64,000 nt of DNA from Pseudonocardia alaniniphila. GTDB taxonomy: Bacteria > Actinomycetota > Actinomycetes > Mycobacteriales > Pseudonocardiaceae. The notes under the pieces were generated by a model. That model was given only the letters and a program-made list of their open reading frames with translations. It did no database searches and was not told the DNA's origin. This document shows positions 16,909 to 25,831 of the stretch, piece after piece (the first letter of the stretch is position 1; the number at the start of each line of letters is the position of its first letter). A program made the translations under genes and the position numbers. Where the stretch lies: the NCBI RefSeq assembly GCF_022524485.1, contig NZ_JAKXMK010000012.1, positions 124,001-188,000 on the forward strand, in the 5' to 3' direction.

Positions 16909-18348
16909 ATGAAACCTTCGATACTCGACCTGCTCCACCGGCATGCCGAGAAATCCCCTGGCACAGTCGCGATGAGCGTTGGCACGCCGACCGGCTGGGA
17001 ATCGGTGACCTGGGCGCAGCTGTGCGACGCCGCGTCGGCCGTGGCCAGGCGGGCTCGCGGACTCCCGGCCGGTGCCGGACCGGTGGTCCTGGTCGTGGAC
17101 AACAGCATCGCCTGTGTAACGGTGCTGCTCGGGCTGGCCATCGCCTCGCGCGAGGTGCTGCTGGTCGAATCGGCCAACTCGTATCTGGCCGACGAACAGT
17201 CGGCGGTCTTGCGGGCCGCACCCTCGTGCGTGGTCGGACCGGAGGGACTCGCGACGAGCGTGTCCACCCGGCTCACCTACCTGAGTTTCGGTGAGCTCAC
17301 GGCCGGGCCGTCGCGGGCGCCGGCGCCCGGCGAGGGCGGGTCGATGATTCACCAGCTCACCTCGGGATCCACCGGCGAGCCACGGATCGTCCGCCACAGC
17401 GTGGACAACATGGTGCGGGGCGGCCATATCTATCGCGAGGTCCACGGACTGACCGATGCCGACAGCGTCTTCGTGACGGTTCCGCTCGCACATTCGTTCG
17501 GGCTCATCGGCGGACTGGCGGCCGCGCTCGTCTCCGGTGCCCGATTGCTGACCCTGAACCGCTTCAATCTCCGAGTCCTGGTAGCGGGCCTCCACGACGG
17601 CGCGACGGTAATGCTGAGCACACCGCTCGGATACGAGCTCATCGCGGCGGCGAGCAGCCCCGCGCGCCAGGAGAACAGCCTTCGTCTCGCACTGTCCTCG
17701 GGCGGGCCGCTGTCGGAGCGGGTGGCGGCCACGGCCTCGCACCGGTTGGGCGTCCGCATCCACCAGGTGTACGGCAGTACCGAAACAGGTTTGGTCGCTT
17801 GCGCCTACGACCGCGCGGAGCCATGGCCGGACGGCTCGGTGGGCCGGTTCGCACCCGGTGTCGAATGGCGGATGGCCGACGACGATGCGACGACCCAGGA
17901 TGGCGCGGGCCGGCTGCTCGTGCGTACCTCCACCATGTTCGACGGCTACCTGGACTCCGCGGCGCCCGATGCCTGCAGCGGGTTCTACGACACCGGCGAT
18001 CTGGTGCGCGTCGACGAGCGGGGCCACGTCTTCGTCGTTGCACGCAAGAACACCTTCGTCAACGTCGGTGGCCGGAAGGTCAACCCGCGGCGTATCGAGC
18101 GGTTGATCGCCGAACATCGCGAGGTCGCCGAGATCGCCGTCTACGGCGCCGGATCCGAAGGTGACGAGCAGGAGATCCACGCGGCCGTTGTGCTCACCGG
18201 TTCGACCGGCGTGGCGGAGCTGCTCAGGTTCTGTCGCTCCCGGCTGATGCCGTACGAGGTGCCGCACCGCGTGCACGTCGTATCCGAACTGCCGAGGACG
18301 GCGCTCGGGAAGGTGTCGGTTCCGCGACTCATCCAAGAAAGGGCATGA
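16909..18348 (+). CDS. Acyl/aryl-AMP ligase (ANL superfamily)
   Basis: 479-aa stand-alone adenylate-forming enzyme. Motifs: phosphate loop HQLTSGSTGEPRIVRH near 145-160, QVYGSTETG near 285, YDTGDLVRVD near 362, and the C-terminal catalytic lysine in RTALGKVSVPR near 470. It is shorter than NRPS A domains and has no fused carrier, in keeping with a ligase that activates a carboxylic acid and passes it to the separate PCP encoded just upstream. ATG 16909 was chosen because it lies directly behind the PCP stop and opens at the conserved N-terminus; upstream in-frame codons lie inside the PCP gene. The likely substrate (inference) is the ring acid made by the following sugar-type enzymes. Confidence 0.87.
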   Translation: MKPSILDLLHRHAEKSPGTVAMSVGTPTGWESVTWAQLCDAASAVARRARGLPAGAGPVVLVVDNSIACVTVLLGLAIASREVLLVESANSYLADEQSAVLRAAPSCVVGPEGLATSVSTRLTYLSFGELTAGPSRAPAPGEGGSMIHQLTSGSTGEPRIVRHSVDNMVRGGHIYREVHGLTDADSVFVTVPLAHSFGLIGGLAAALVSGARLLTLNRFNLRVLVAGLHDGATVMLSTPLGYELIAAASSPARQENSLRLALSSGGPLSERVAATASHRLGVRIHQVYGSTETGLVACAYDRAEPWPDGSVGRFAPGVEWRMADDDATTQDGAGRLLVRTSTMFDGYLDSAAPDACSGFYDTGDLVRVDERGHVFVVARKNTFVNVGGRKVNPRRIERLIAEHREVAEIAVYGAGSEGDEQEIHAAVVLTGSTGVAELLRFCRSRLMPYEVPHRVHVVSELPRTALGKVSVPRLIQERA

Positions 18349-18349
18349 C

Positions 18350-19657
18350 ATGACCGAGTCCACGGGTGACTACGTCGCGGTGATCGGCCTCGGCTACGTC
18401 GGGCTGCCGCTGGCGCTGTCGCTGGCGCGGTCGGGCCGGCGAGTGGTCGGCGTCGACGTCGATCCCGAGGTGCGCGCCTCCCTCGCTGCGGGCAGGCCCC
18501 GGTTCGTCGAACCCGGCGTGACGGAGCTGCTGAACTCCGTTCCCACGGAACGTTTCACCGTGACCGACCGGTTGCCCGAGCTGGCGCCGCGCTCGGTCGT
18601 CATCTGTGTCGGGACCGCGATCGACTCGGCCACGGGACAGCCCGATCTGCGCCACCTCGTCGCAGCCACCGAGCACGTCGCCGCGCACATGTCGGCGGAG
18701 ACGCTCGTCGTCGTCCGTAGCACCGTGCCTGTCGGCACCTGCCGGCGCACGTTGCTGCCGCTGCTGAAAGCCCACGTCGACGCTCCGATGCTCGCCATGT
18801 GTCCCGAGCGGATCATCCAGGGACAGGCACTGCGCGAGATCGAGTCCTTACCCCAGATCATCGGCGCGCTCGACGACCGGTCTCTCGACCGAACCTGCCG
18901 ACTGCTGAAGCCCGTTGCGGAGGATCAGGTGATCGTCTCCTCGCCGGAGGCCGCGGAAATGGTGAAGCTGGTGTGCAACGCGCACACCGACCTCATCTAC
19001 GGCTTCGGCAACGAGGTCGCCCTCATGTCGTCGGCGCTGGGTATCGACGCGAACGAGGTCATCGCCGGGGCCAACCTCCGCTATCCGCGGCCCGACCTGT
19101 CCCGTCCCGGCTTCGTCGGCGGGAGCTGCCTGATCAAGGATCCGTACCTACTCATCCACTCGGCTGCCGAGGCGGGATACCGGCCGCCGATGGTGGCAGC
19201 GGCGCGTGCGGTCAACGAGCGCGTGCCGGGCCACGTCATCGACGTGGTGGTGAACGCCCTGGCGACGAGGGGACGGTCACTTGCCGACGCGAAGGTCCTC
19301 CTCTGCGGCATCGCCTACAAGGGACATCCGGAAACCGATGACGTGCGCGGCGCGGCTTCGGTGGAGGTGGCGGCGGCCCTGCGCGACCGGGTGGCCGTGC
19401 TCGCCGGTCACGACTTCGTGGTCGACCCGAGCCGGATCGCGCGTACGGGTTGTGAGCCGGCGAGTCTGGCCGACGGGTTGACCGACGCCGACGTGCTGAT
19501 CCTGCTCGTCGACCACCCGCGCTATCGGGAGCTGGACGCCGAGTTCGTGTGGGCGCGGATGCGAAAACCCGCGATCGTCTTCGACATGTGGGGTCTGCTC
19601 GACTCCGAGCTCTGCGGCATGCCCGATGTCGACTACCTGAGGTTGGGCCGTGGCTGA
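18350..19657 (+). CDS. Nucleotide-sugar 6-dehydrogenase
   Basis: 435-aa member of the UDP-glucose/UDP-N-acetylmannosamine dehydrogenase family, which oxidises C6 of an NDP-sugar to the carboxylate in two NAD-dependent steps. The N-terminal Rossmann motif is VIGLGYVGLPLALSLA; the catalytic cysteine sits in GGSCLIKDPYLLI, and the C-terminal domain has LCGIAYKGHPETDDVRGA. It starts one base after the ligase stop and its own stop overlaps the epimerase start by 8 bases. Within the operon it would provide the carboxylate of a uronate-type intermediate, which could become the ring carboxylate if the pathway resembles that of the pyrrolamides. Confidence 0.9.
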   Translation: MTESTGDYVAVIGLGYVGLPLALSLARSGRRVVGVDVDPEVRASLAAGRPRFVEPGVTELLNSVPTERFTVTDRLPELAPRSVVICVGTAIDSATGQPDLRHLVAATEHVAAHMSAETLVVVRSTVPVGTCRRTLLPLLKAHVDAPMLAMCPERIIQGQALREIESLPQIIGALDDRSLDRTCRLLKPVAEDQVIVSSPEAAEMVKLVCNAHTDLIYGFGNEVALMSSALGIDANEVIAGANLRYPRPDLSRPGFVGGSCLIKDPYLLIHSAAEAGYRPPMVAAARAVNERVPGHVIDVVVNALATRGRSLADAKVLLCGIAYKGHPETDDVRGAASVEVAAALRDRVAVLAGHDFVVDPSRIARTGCEPASLADGLTDADVLILLVDHPRYRELDAEFVWARMRKPAIVFDMWGLLDSELCGMPDVDYLRLGRG

Positions 19658-20636
19658 GCGCGTTCTGATCACGGGCGGCGCCGGATTCGTCGGCCGGCAC
19701 CTTGCCCGCCGCTTGCTGCGTGAGGGCGCCGAGGTCGTTGTCGTGGACGACTTCTCGCGCGGCCGCGCCGCTGCCGAGCCCGATGACGGGCAGCGGCGGC
19801 CCCACGTGGTCGAGCACGATCTGACCAGGCCGATCCCGCACGGACTGCTGCCTGGCAACTTCGACACCGTGTATCACCTGGCGGCCGTCGTCGGCGTACG
19901 CCGGGCGAACGAGAATCCGAGTCATGTGCTGCGCACGAATGTGCTGGCCACACTGAACCTTCTCGACTGGTGCCGGCTCACATCGCCCGCGACGCTGTTC
20001 CTCAGCTCCACGAGTGAGGTCGCCGATGGTGCCCTGCGGATGGGGCTGGCTCCGTTCCCGTCACCGGAGAACCTGCCGTTCGTACTTCCCGAGCCGCGGG
20101 CGCCTCGGGCCTCCTACGCCCTCAGCAAGACCGTGTCGGAAGCCCTTTTCCTGCAGTGCGGTTCCGACTTCCGGATCCGGATCGGCCGGTACCACAACAT
20201 CTACGGCCCGCAGATGGGCTACTCGCACGTGATTCCCGAATTCATCGAGCGCGCACTGTCCGGCGCCGATCCGTTCGCCATTCACGGCGACGCGCAGACC
20301 AGGGCGTTCTGCTACATCGACGATGCGGTCGATGCCACGGTCGGCATCGTTCGCCTGGACACCGTGGATCCGATCATCGTGAACATCGGAAACGACCGGG
20401 AGGAAACCAAGATACGCGACCTCGCTGACCGGGTCCTCGCCCTGGCGGGCGGACGGCCCGAGATCGCCGTCTACGACCCGCCCGCCGGCTCCCCCGATCG
20501 TCGGCTGCCGGAGCTGTCGGAGCTGAGGCGCTGCATCGGGTACGAGCCGAGGGTCGATCTGGATGCCGGGCTACGCGCGACCTTCGACTGGTATTCGCGC
20601 CACCGGCGAACGAACACGGACCGGGATGGTCGATGA
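19650..20636 (+). CDS. NAD-dependent sugar epimerase/dehydratase
   Basis: 328-aa extended short-chain dehydrogenase. GxxGxxG cofactor motif ITGGAGFVG at residues 6-14, catalytic YxxxK as YALSKTVSEA near 153, and GRYHNIYGPQ after it, as in UDP-glucose 4-epimerase and UDP-glucuronate-modifying enzymes. GTG start at 19650 inside the dehydrogenase gene; its stop overlaps the glycosyltransferase start (ATGA). It would act on the oxidised NDP-sugar. Epimerisation, dehydration or decarboxylation cannot be told apart from sequence alone. Confidence 0.87.
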   Translation: MAERVLITGGAGFVGRHLARRLLREGAEVVVVDDFSRGRAAAEPDDGQRRPHVVEHDLTRPIPHGLLPGNFDTVYHLAAVVGVRRANENPSHVLRTNVLATLNLLDWCRLTSPATLFLSSTSEVADGALRMGLAPFPSPENLPFVLPEPRAPRASYALSKTVSEALFLQCGSDFRIRIGRYHNIYGPQMGYSHVIPEFIERALSGADPFAIHGDAQTRAFCYIDDAVDATVGIVRLDTVDPIIVNIGNDREETKIRDLADRVLALAGGRPEIAVYDPPAGSPDRRLPELSELRRCIGYEPRVDLDAGLRATFDWYSRHRRTNTDRDGR

Positions 20637-21658
20637 GCGAGGTTCTGATCACCTTCGGCGGCTACCCGTCCGCGCCTGCCGGCGCTGAGCGGATGGCGTG
20701 GCGGACGAGCGAAAGCCTCGCCCGGCGTGGCCATTCCGTCACCGCGCTCACCGACTCCCCGCCACCGGCCGACCTGGACGGCGAGGCGGTGCGGCCCGTT
20801 CGATCTGATCGGGACCTCGCGCAGGACTGGCAGGCCGATGTCGTCCACGCCTACGACCTGGCCAAGCCGGAATACGTGGCGATGGCGCTCGATCTCGCCC
20901 GGCGCGGCGGAGCCCGCATGGCGCTCACACCGGCGACCGCACCGCAGTTGTGGCCCGACGCGGAGCTGGGGCGCGCCGCGTGCCGCCAGGCCCGAGTCAT
21001 CTACGTGCTGACGTCGGCCGAGGCGCGGGTGCTGTCCGGATTCGGCGCGACACCGGATCGGATACGCCGGATTCCACACGCTCCCGATCTTCGCGGCCGC
21101 CCGGATCCGACCGGATTTCGCCGACGGCTGGGATTGCACGGGCCGACAGTGGTATTCGCCGGTCGGCGGATCCCCTCGAAGGGATACGCCGAGTTGCTCC
21201 GGGCCGCGCCGTTGATCTGGCGCGAGCTGCCTGACACGCAACTCCTGTTCCTCGGGCCGAACACCGATGCGGCTGCGGCGGAAACGTTCCGCACACATGC
21301 GGATCCGCGGATCTTCGACCTCGGCGCGGTGGACGAGCAGACCAAACACGACGCGATCGCGGCCGCCGACGTGTTGTGCCTGCCGAGCAGCGCCGACGTG
21401 TTCCCGCTGGTCTTCCTCGAGGCGTGGATGTGCGGAAAGCCGGTCGTGAGCGGCGATTTCGTGGGAGCGGACAGCGTCGTCGAGCACGGTGTCGACGGCC
21501 TGATCGTCACGCCTCGGCCGGCGGAGATCGCGGAAGCACTCGTCCACCTGTTGTCCGACGTCGAGATCCGGTCCGCGATGGGGCGGGCCGGGCAGACGCG
21601 GGTCCGGCAGAACTTCACCTGGGACCGAGTGGCGGCGAGTGTGGAGGCCGGTTACTGA
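20633..21658 (+). CDS. Glycosyltransferase, GT4-like fold
   Basis: 341-aa GT-B enzyme. The C-terminal nucleotide-binding half is typical (FAGRRIPSKGYAELLRAAP; CLPSSADVFPLVFLEAWMCGKPVV, an E-x7-E-type motif; VEHGVDGLIV). The N-terminal acceptor half is short. The gene overlaps the epimerase by four bases and lies one base from the aminotransferase. A glycosyltransferase and a glycoside hydrolase in the same operon suggest that a sugar is attached and later removed, as proposed for the aminopyrrole route of pyrrolamides; final glycosylation of the product is the alternative. Confidence 0.85.
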   Translation: MSEVLITFGGYPSAPAGAERMAWRTSESLARRGHSVTALTDSPPPADLDGEAVRPVRSDRDLAQDWQADVVHAYDLAKPEYVAMALDLARRGGARMALTPATAPQLWPDAELGRAACRQARVIYVLTSAEARVLSGFGATPDRIRRIPHAPDLRGRPDPTGFRRRLGLHGPTVVFAGRRIPSKGYAELLRAAPLIWRELPDTQLLFLGPNTDAAAAETFRTHADPRIFDLGAVDEQTKHDAIAAADVLCLPSSADVFPLVFLEAWMCGKPVVSGDFVGADSVVEHGVDGLIVTPRPAEIAEALVHLLSDVEIRSAMGRAGQTRVRQNFTWDRVAASVEAGY

Positions 21659-21659
21659 G

Positions 21660-22853
21660 ATGAAGACCTCGATGCCACAGACGACAACGGCTCCGCAGTG
21701 GCGAGTCAGTCTCGCGGACAACACCATCGACGACGAAGAGATCCAGGCGGTGACCGCGGTTCTGCGATCACGATGGTTGTCGCCGGGGCCGCAGACCCGC
21801 GCCTTCGAGCGCGACTTCGCCGAAGCGCTCGGATGTCCAGCCGCCGTTGCGGTGAGCAGCGGGACCGCAGCCTTGCATCTGGCGGTCCTCGCCCTCGGGA
21901 TCGGGCCCGGCGACGAGGTGATCGTGCCATCGCTCAGCTTCGTGGCCTCGGCCGCGATGGTGGCCCTGCAGGGCGGCACGCCGGTGTTCGCCGACATCCG
22001 GTCGGAAACCGATCCGACGATCGATCCGGCTGATGTGCGCAGGTTGATCACCGACCGGACGAAGGCCATCGTTGCGATGCACTACGGCGGATACCCGGCC
22101 GACGTTGCTGCGCTCGCCGAGCTCGCCGGCGAGTACGGCGTCGCGTTGATCGAGGATGCCGCCCACGCACCGGTCGTGAAGGCCGCAGGCGCCATGCTCG
22201 GCACACTCGGAGATGTCGGCTGCTTCAGCTTCTTCGCGACCAAGAACCTCACCACCGGAGAGGGTGGAATGGTCGTGGCGCGTGATCCGGCGCTGCTGGA
22301 CGTGATCCGCGCCGCCCGGTCGCACTGCCTCTCCTCCTCCACGTGGGACCGGCTGCACAGCGGTGCCGCCGACTACGACGTTGCCGGCATCGGCCTCAAC
22401 TACCGGCCCACCGAGATCGCATCGGCGATCGGCCGGATCCAGCTCGAGAAGCTCGCTCACGATCGCCGTCGTCGCGCGGTGCTCACCGCCGCGTATCGGG
22501 AGCGGCTCGCCGCTGTGCCCGGCCTGGTCGCACCGTTCGCGCACTACGACGGTGATTCGGCAAGGCACCTCATGGCGGTGCTGGTCCCGGAAGGGGTGGC
22601 TCGGAACGACGTGCGCTCGGAGTTGCGGGAAAGAGGCATCCAGACGTCGGTGCACTATCGGCCCACGCATCACTTCACGTTCTACCGCGAAAGGTTCGAC
22701 TCGGGGGAACACCCGTTGCCGGTCACCGAAGCGGTGGCCGCGCGGCTGCTGTCGTTGCCGCTGCATGCCCTGATGTCGGACGACGATGTGGCCCTGGTCG
22801 TGGACGGCTTGTCCGAGAGCATCGTCCGATCCTCGGAAAGGTCGATTCCGTGA
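21660..22853 (+). CDS. DegT/DnrJ/EryC1-type PLP aminotransferase
   Basis: 397-aa sugar aminotransferase of fold type I. The PLP lysine is in FFATKNLTTGEGGM near residue 198; EDAAHAPVV and SSGTAALHLAVLALG are also typical. ATG 21660 is used because it follows the glycosyltransferase stop by one base. Enzymes of this family move an amino group from glutamate or glutamine to a keto-sugar nucleotide. In this operon it would install the amino nitrogen of the sugar-derived building block. Its last bases overlap the GTG start of the glycoside hydrolase. Confidence 0.92.
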   Translation: MKTSMPQTTTAPQWRVSLADNTIDDEEIQAVTAVLRSRWLSPGPQTRAFERDFAEALGCPAAVAVSSGTAALHLAVLALGIGPGDEVIVPSLSFVASAAMVALQGGTPVFADIRSETDPTIDPADVRRLITDRTKAIVAMHYGGYPADVAALAELAGEYGVALIEDAAHAPVVKAAGAMLGTLGDVGCFSFFATKNLTTGEGGMVVARDPALLDVIRAARSHCLSSSTWDRLHSGAADYDVAGIGLNYRPTEIASAIGRIQLEKLAHDRRRRAVLTAAYRERLAAVPGLVAPFAHYDGDSARHLMAVLVPEGVARNDVRSELRERGIQTSVHYRPTHHFTFYRERFDSGEHPLPVTEAVAARLLSLPLHALMSDDDVALVVDGLSESIVRSSERSIP

Positions 22854-24682
22854 GTTTCACCGTCTGCGATGGCCGGCTGTTGCGAGACGATCGGCCCTTC
22901 CTCGTGCAGGGGGTCGACTACCACCCGTCCTCGGCGGGCTGCCGGATATGGACCGAATGGGATCCCGGCGCGATAGCTCACGACTTCGAACGCATGGCCG
23001 AAGCCGGTCTGAACACGGTGCGGTTCTTCGTGTTCTGGCGCGACTTCGAGCCTGAACCCGGATGCATCGACATGGACATGCTCGAGCGCCTGCGCCATGT
23101 CGTCGACACCGCCGCGCAGGCGAAGCTCGCCTGCGTGATCTCGCTGTTCACCATCTGGATGAACGGGCAGCTGCTCGATCTCCCGTGGCGGCAGGGCCGA
23201 AGCCTGTGGCGCGACGAGGACATGCTGGCCCTGGAGGAGAAGTTCGCCACGGCCGTGGCCCGCGAGGTGGGCGGGTGCGACAACGTGCTGGCCTTCGATC
23301 TGGGTGACGAGATCGGCTGCGTGGATCCGGTCGAGGCGGCCGCGTCGACAGCGGAGCAGATAGCCGACTGGCAGGCCCGGCTGGCCGCCGTACTGCGGCT
23401 CGAAGCGCCGAATGTTCTCGTGCTGCAGGCGAACGACGCCTCGGGTGTGCTGGGACCGTCGCCGTTCGGCGCCGACAACAGCGCGGCACTCGATCTGATC
23501 GGCATCCACGGATTCCCCGTGTGGGCACCGGGGTCGATCGAATCGACGCTGTCGTTCAAGGCGACGAACCTGACATCGTTCCTGGTGCGATTCGCCTCTG
23601 CCTACGGTGTCCCCTTGGTGGACGAACTCGGCAGCTACGGCGTCGACGACGCGACCGCGGCGGCGTACCTGCGAGCGTCCGCCGCCTCGGCCATCGGCAA
23701 CGGCGCGTCCGGGATCCTCGTCTGGTGCTGGCAGGACATCGCCGCGGAGGCCGAACCCTATGCGGACCGCCCGATGGAACGGTTCGCCGGACTGCATCGG
23801 CTGGATGGTTCTGCAAAGCCGGTGATGCGGGAGTACCGCAGAATCATCGGTGCCGCAACCGAACTCGCGACGCGGCGCCCGCGGCCGTCCGTTGCGGTGT
23901 ACCTCCCGCAGCGAGTTCGTGCCCACAGTGGGTCCTATCTGGACAGTGGGACCGCGACGCTGGCGACGTTCTTCTCCTACCTGCTCCTCAAGCGTGCGCA
24001 TATCGAGTTCGACATCGTCGCGGACGATCTGACCGGATACGACCTCGTGATCTGCCCGTCGGTCGCACACGTCACGCTACTCGATCTGCGGAAGCTGCAT
24101 GCCGTCTGCGCTAGAGGTGGCACCGTCTATTTCTCACTGGGCGACCATATCCACGGATTTCCCGGTGAGCCGATGGTGGGCGCGGAGATCGTGGACTACG
24201 CGCCTCCCAGTGCCGGGAAGTCGGCATTCAGCTGGGACTCGGACGAGTGGACGATCGACTGGGCGGCGACGCGGACGCGGACCACCACGCTGCGGCCCAC
24301 CACCGCGGAGGTGATCGGTCGCTATCTGGACGGTTCGCCGGGCCTGTTGCAACGTCGGGTGGGCAACGGCCGGTTCCTCTTCACCAATGCGCCGTTCGAG
24401 GCACAGCTCGACCGGCCGGAACGGTTGACCGCCGCGCCCTGGGAGCGTTTCTATCGGCGCATCGCCGCTCTCGCAGGAGTCGCCCCGGTCGCGGCCTGCC
24501 CTGATCCGGACGTGGAGATTCTCTCCGACGATCGTGACGGCTGCCGGCGCCTCGTGCTCATCAATCACGGCGTGACGCCCAGCGACACGGAGATCAGCTG
24601 GGGTGGAGCGACCGCCCGGGTCGAGTTGACGACCAAGGACTGGACGATCGTGCACGTACGTCCGGAGGAGGCAGACCGATGA
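22850..24682 (+). CDS. Glycoside hydrolase (GH5/GH42-like barrel plus GATase-like domain)
   Basis: 610-aa protein. Residues 1-330 form a TIM barrel of the cellulase/beta-galactosidase clan: GVDYHPSSAG, MAEAGLNTVRFFVFW, candidate acid/base Glu in FDLGDEIG near 149 (Asp instead of the usual Asn before it) and candidate nucleophile Glu in LVDELGSYG near 263. Residues about 350-480 look like the GATase-like domain of GH42 enzymes (YDLVICPSVAHVT...GGTVYFSLGDH), followed by a short beta domain. No signal peptide, so it acts in the cytoplasm, which does not fit with digestion of outside polymers but does with removing a sugar from a pathway intermediate. GTG start overlaps the aminotransferase stop; its stop overlaps the next gene (ATGA). 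Confidence 0.82.
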   Translation: MSFTVCDGRLLRDDRPFLVQGVDYHPSSAGCRIWTEWDPGAIAHDFERMAEAGLNTVRFFVFWRDFEPEPGCIDMDMLERLRHVVDTAAQAKLACVISLFTIWMNGQLLDLPWRQGRSLWRDEDMLALEEKFATAVAREVGGCDNVLAFDLGDEIGCVDPVEAAASTAEQIADWQARLAAVLRLEAPNVLVLQANDASGVLGPSPFGADNSAALDLIGIHGFPVWAPGSIESTLSFKATNLTSFLVRFASAYGVPLVDELGSYGVDDATAAAYLRASAASAIGNGASGILVWCWQDIAAEAEPYADRPMERFAGLHRLDGSAKPVMREYRRIIGAATELATRRPRPSVAVYLPQRVRAHSGSYLDSGTATLATFFSYLLLKRAHIEFDIVADDLTGYDLVICPSVAHVTLLDLRKLHAVCARGGTVYFSLGDHIHGFPGEPMVGAEIVDYAPPSAGKSAFSWDSDEWTIDWAATRTRTTTLRPTTAEVIGRYLDGSPGLLQRRVGNGRFLFTNAPFEAQLDRPERLTAAPWERFYRRIAALAGVAPVAACPDPDVEILSDDRDGCRRLVLINHGVTPSDTEISWGGATARVELTTKDWTIVHVRPEEADR

Positions 24683-25761
24683 AAGGCGTTGTCTTCCAAG
24701 GCCCGTACCAGGTCACGGTCGACGCGGAACTCTTGATGCCTCGCGTGCTGAATCCTCGTGACGCCGTGGTCCGGGTCACGCGCACGGCGATCTGCGGATC
24801 GGATCTTCATCCCTATCGCGGAGAGATGCCCGACTTCGCGCCGGGCACCGTGCTCGGGCACGAATTCGCGGGCGTCGTCGTGGATGCCGGGGCGGACGTC
24901 CCGTTCACCGCCGGAGAACGCGTATTCGCCTCGTATCTGGTGGCCTGCGGGCGATGCCCGAGATGTGCGCGCTGCTGGCACTACCACTGCGAGCACGCCA
25001 GCATCTTCGGCTACTCCACCGTGGTCGGGCCGCCTGTGGCCGGTGGCCAGGCGGAGTACGTCTGCGTCCCGTTCGCCGATGTCGTACTGGCGCGTTCGCC
25101 GGACGATGTGACCGACGAACAGGTGCTGTTCGCCGGCGACGTGCTCAGCACCGCGTACGCCGCGGCGGTCGACGCGGAAATCGGCGCAGGGGATGTGGTC
25201 GGCGTGGTCGGAGCCGGGCCGGTCGGGTTGCTCGGGGCCATGTGCGCGTCGGCGCTCGGGGCGGCCGAGGTCATCGTGTCCGATCCGGATCCGGGCAGAC
25301 GTGCGAAGGCCGCATCGCTGGGGATGCATGCGGTGGCCCCCGGCGAGCTGCGCGACAGCCTGGACGAGGTGTCCCACGGCTGGGGCGCCCGGGTGGTTCT
25401 CGAAGCCGTCGGCACCGACGCCGCGCTGGCGTCCGCTCTGCGAAGCGCCGGCCCGCGGTCCACCGTTGTCGCGGTGGGTGCGCACAGTGCAGAGGCCATG
25501 CCGTTTCCGAGCGGGCTCGCCTTCACACGGGAGCTCACCGTCCGATTCACCGTCGGTGACCCGATTCGGCATCGCGCCGAGGCCCTCCGGCTGGTCCGGT
25601 CCGGCCTCGTCGACCCCGCCCGGATCATCTCGCACCGGTTGCCGCTCTCCGACGCGCGGCGAGGTTACGAGCTGTTCGACCGTCGGGAGGCGTTCAAGGT
25701 CGTCCTGACGCCCGACGATGCCGCGGACAGCCCAGGTATGGCTATTCGGCCGGGCCGATAG
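24679..25761 (+). CDS. Zinc-dependent alcohol dehydrogenase (MDR family)
   Basis: 360-aa medium-chain dehydrogenase. Catalytic zinc ligands are visible in ICGSDLH (about residues 37-43) and LGHEFAG; the structural zinc loop has four cysteines (CGRCPRCARCWHYHC); the Rossmann motif is GVVGAGPVGLLG near 175. It would oxidise or reduce a sugar-derived alcohol or ketone. Starts in a four-base overlap with the glycoside hydrolase. A 70-base gap then separates it from the KAS III-like gene, the largest gap in this operon, so it ends the sugar-type group. Confidence 0.88.
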   Translation: MKGVVFQGPYQVTVDAELLMPRVLNPRDAVVRVTRTAICGSDLHPYRGEMPDFAPGTVLGHEFAGVVVDAGADVPFTAGERVFASYLVACGRCPRCARCWHYHCEHASIFGYSTVVGPPVAGGQAEYVCVPFADVVLARSPDDVTDEQVLFAGDVLSTAYAAAVDAEIGAGDVVGVVGAGPVGLLGAMCASALGAAEVIVSDPDPGRRAKAASLGMHAVAPGELRDSLDEVSHGWGARVVLEAVGTDAALASALRSAGPRSTVVAVGAHSAEAMPFPSGLAFTRELTVRFTVGDPIRHRAEALRLVRSGLVDPARIISHRLPLSDARRGYELFDRREAFKVVLTPDDAADSPGMAIRPGR

Positions 25762-25831
25762 CGCGATCGTCCGATATCTGCCGGAGACGGCGAGCTCACT
25801 GTCAGCGGAAACAATCGAAAGGTGGCGCGCG

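Noticed and set aside
18350..24682. Plain deoxysugar or exopolysaccharide cluster
   Set aside because: No 4,6-dehydratase, no polymerase or flippase, and a PCP and AMP ligase are embedded in the operon.
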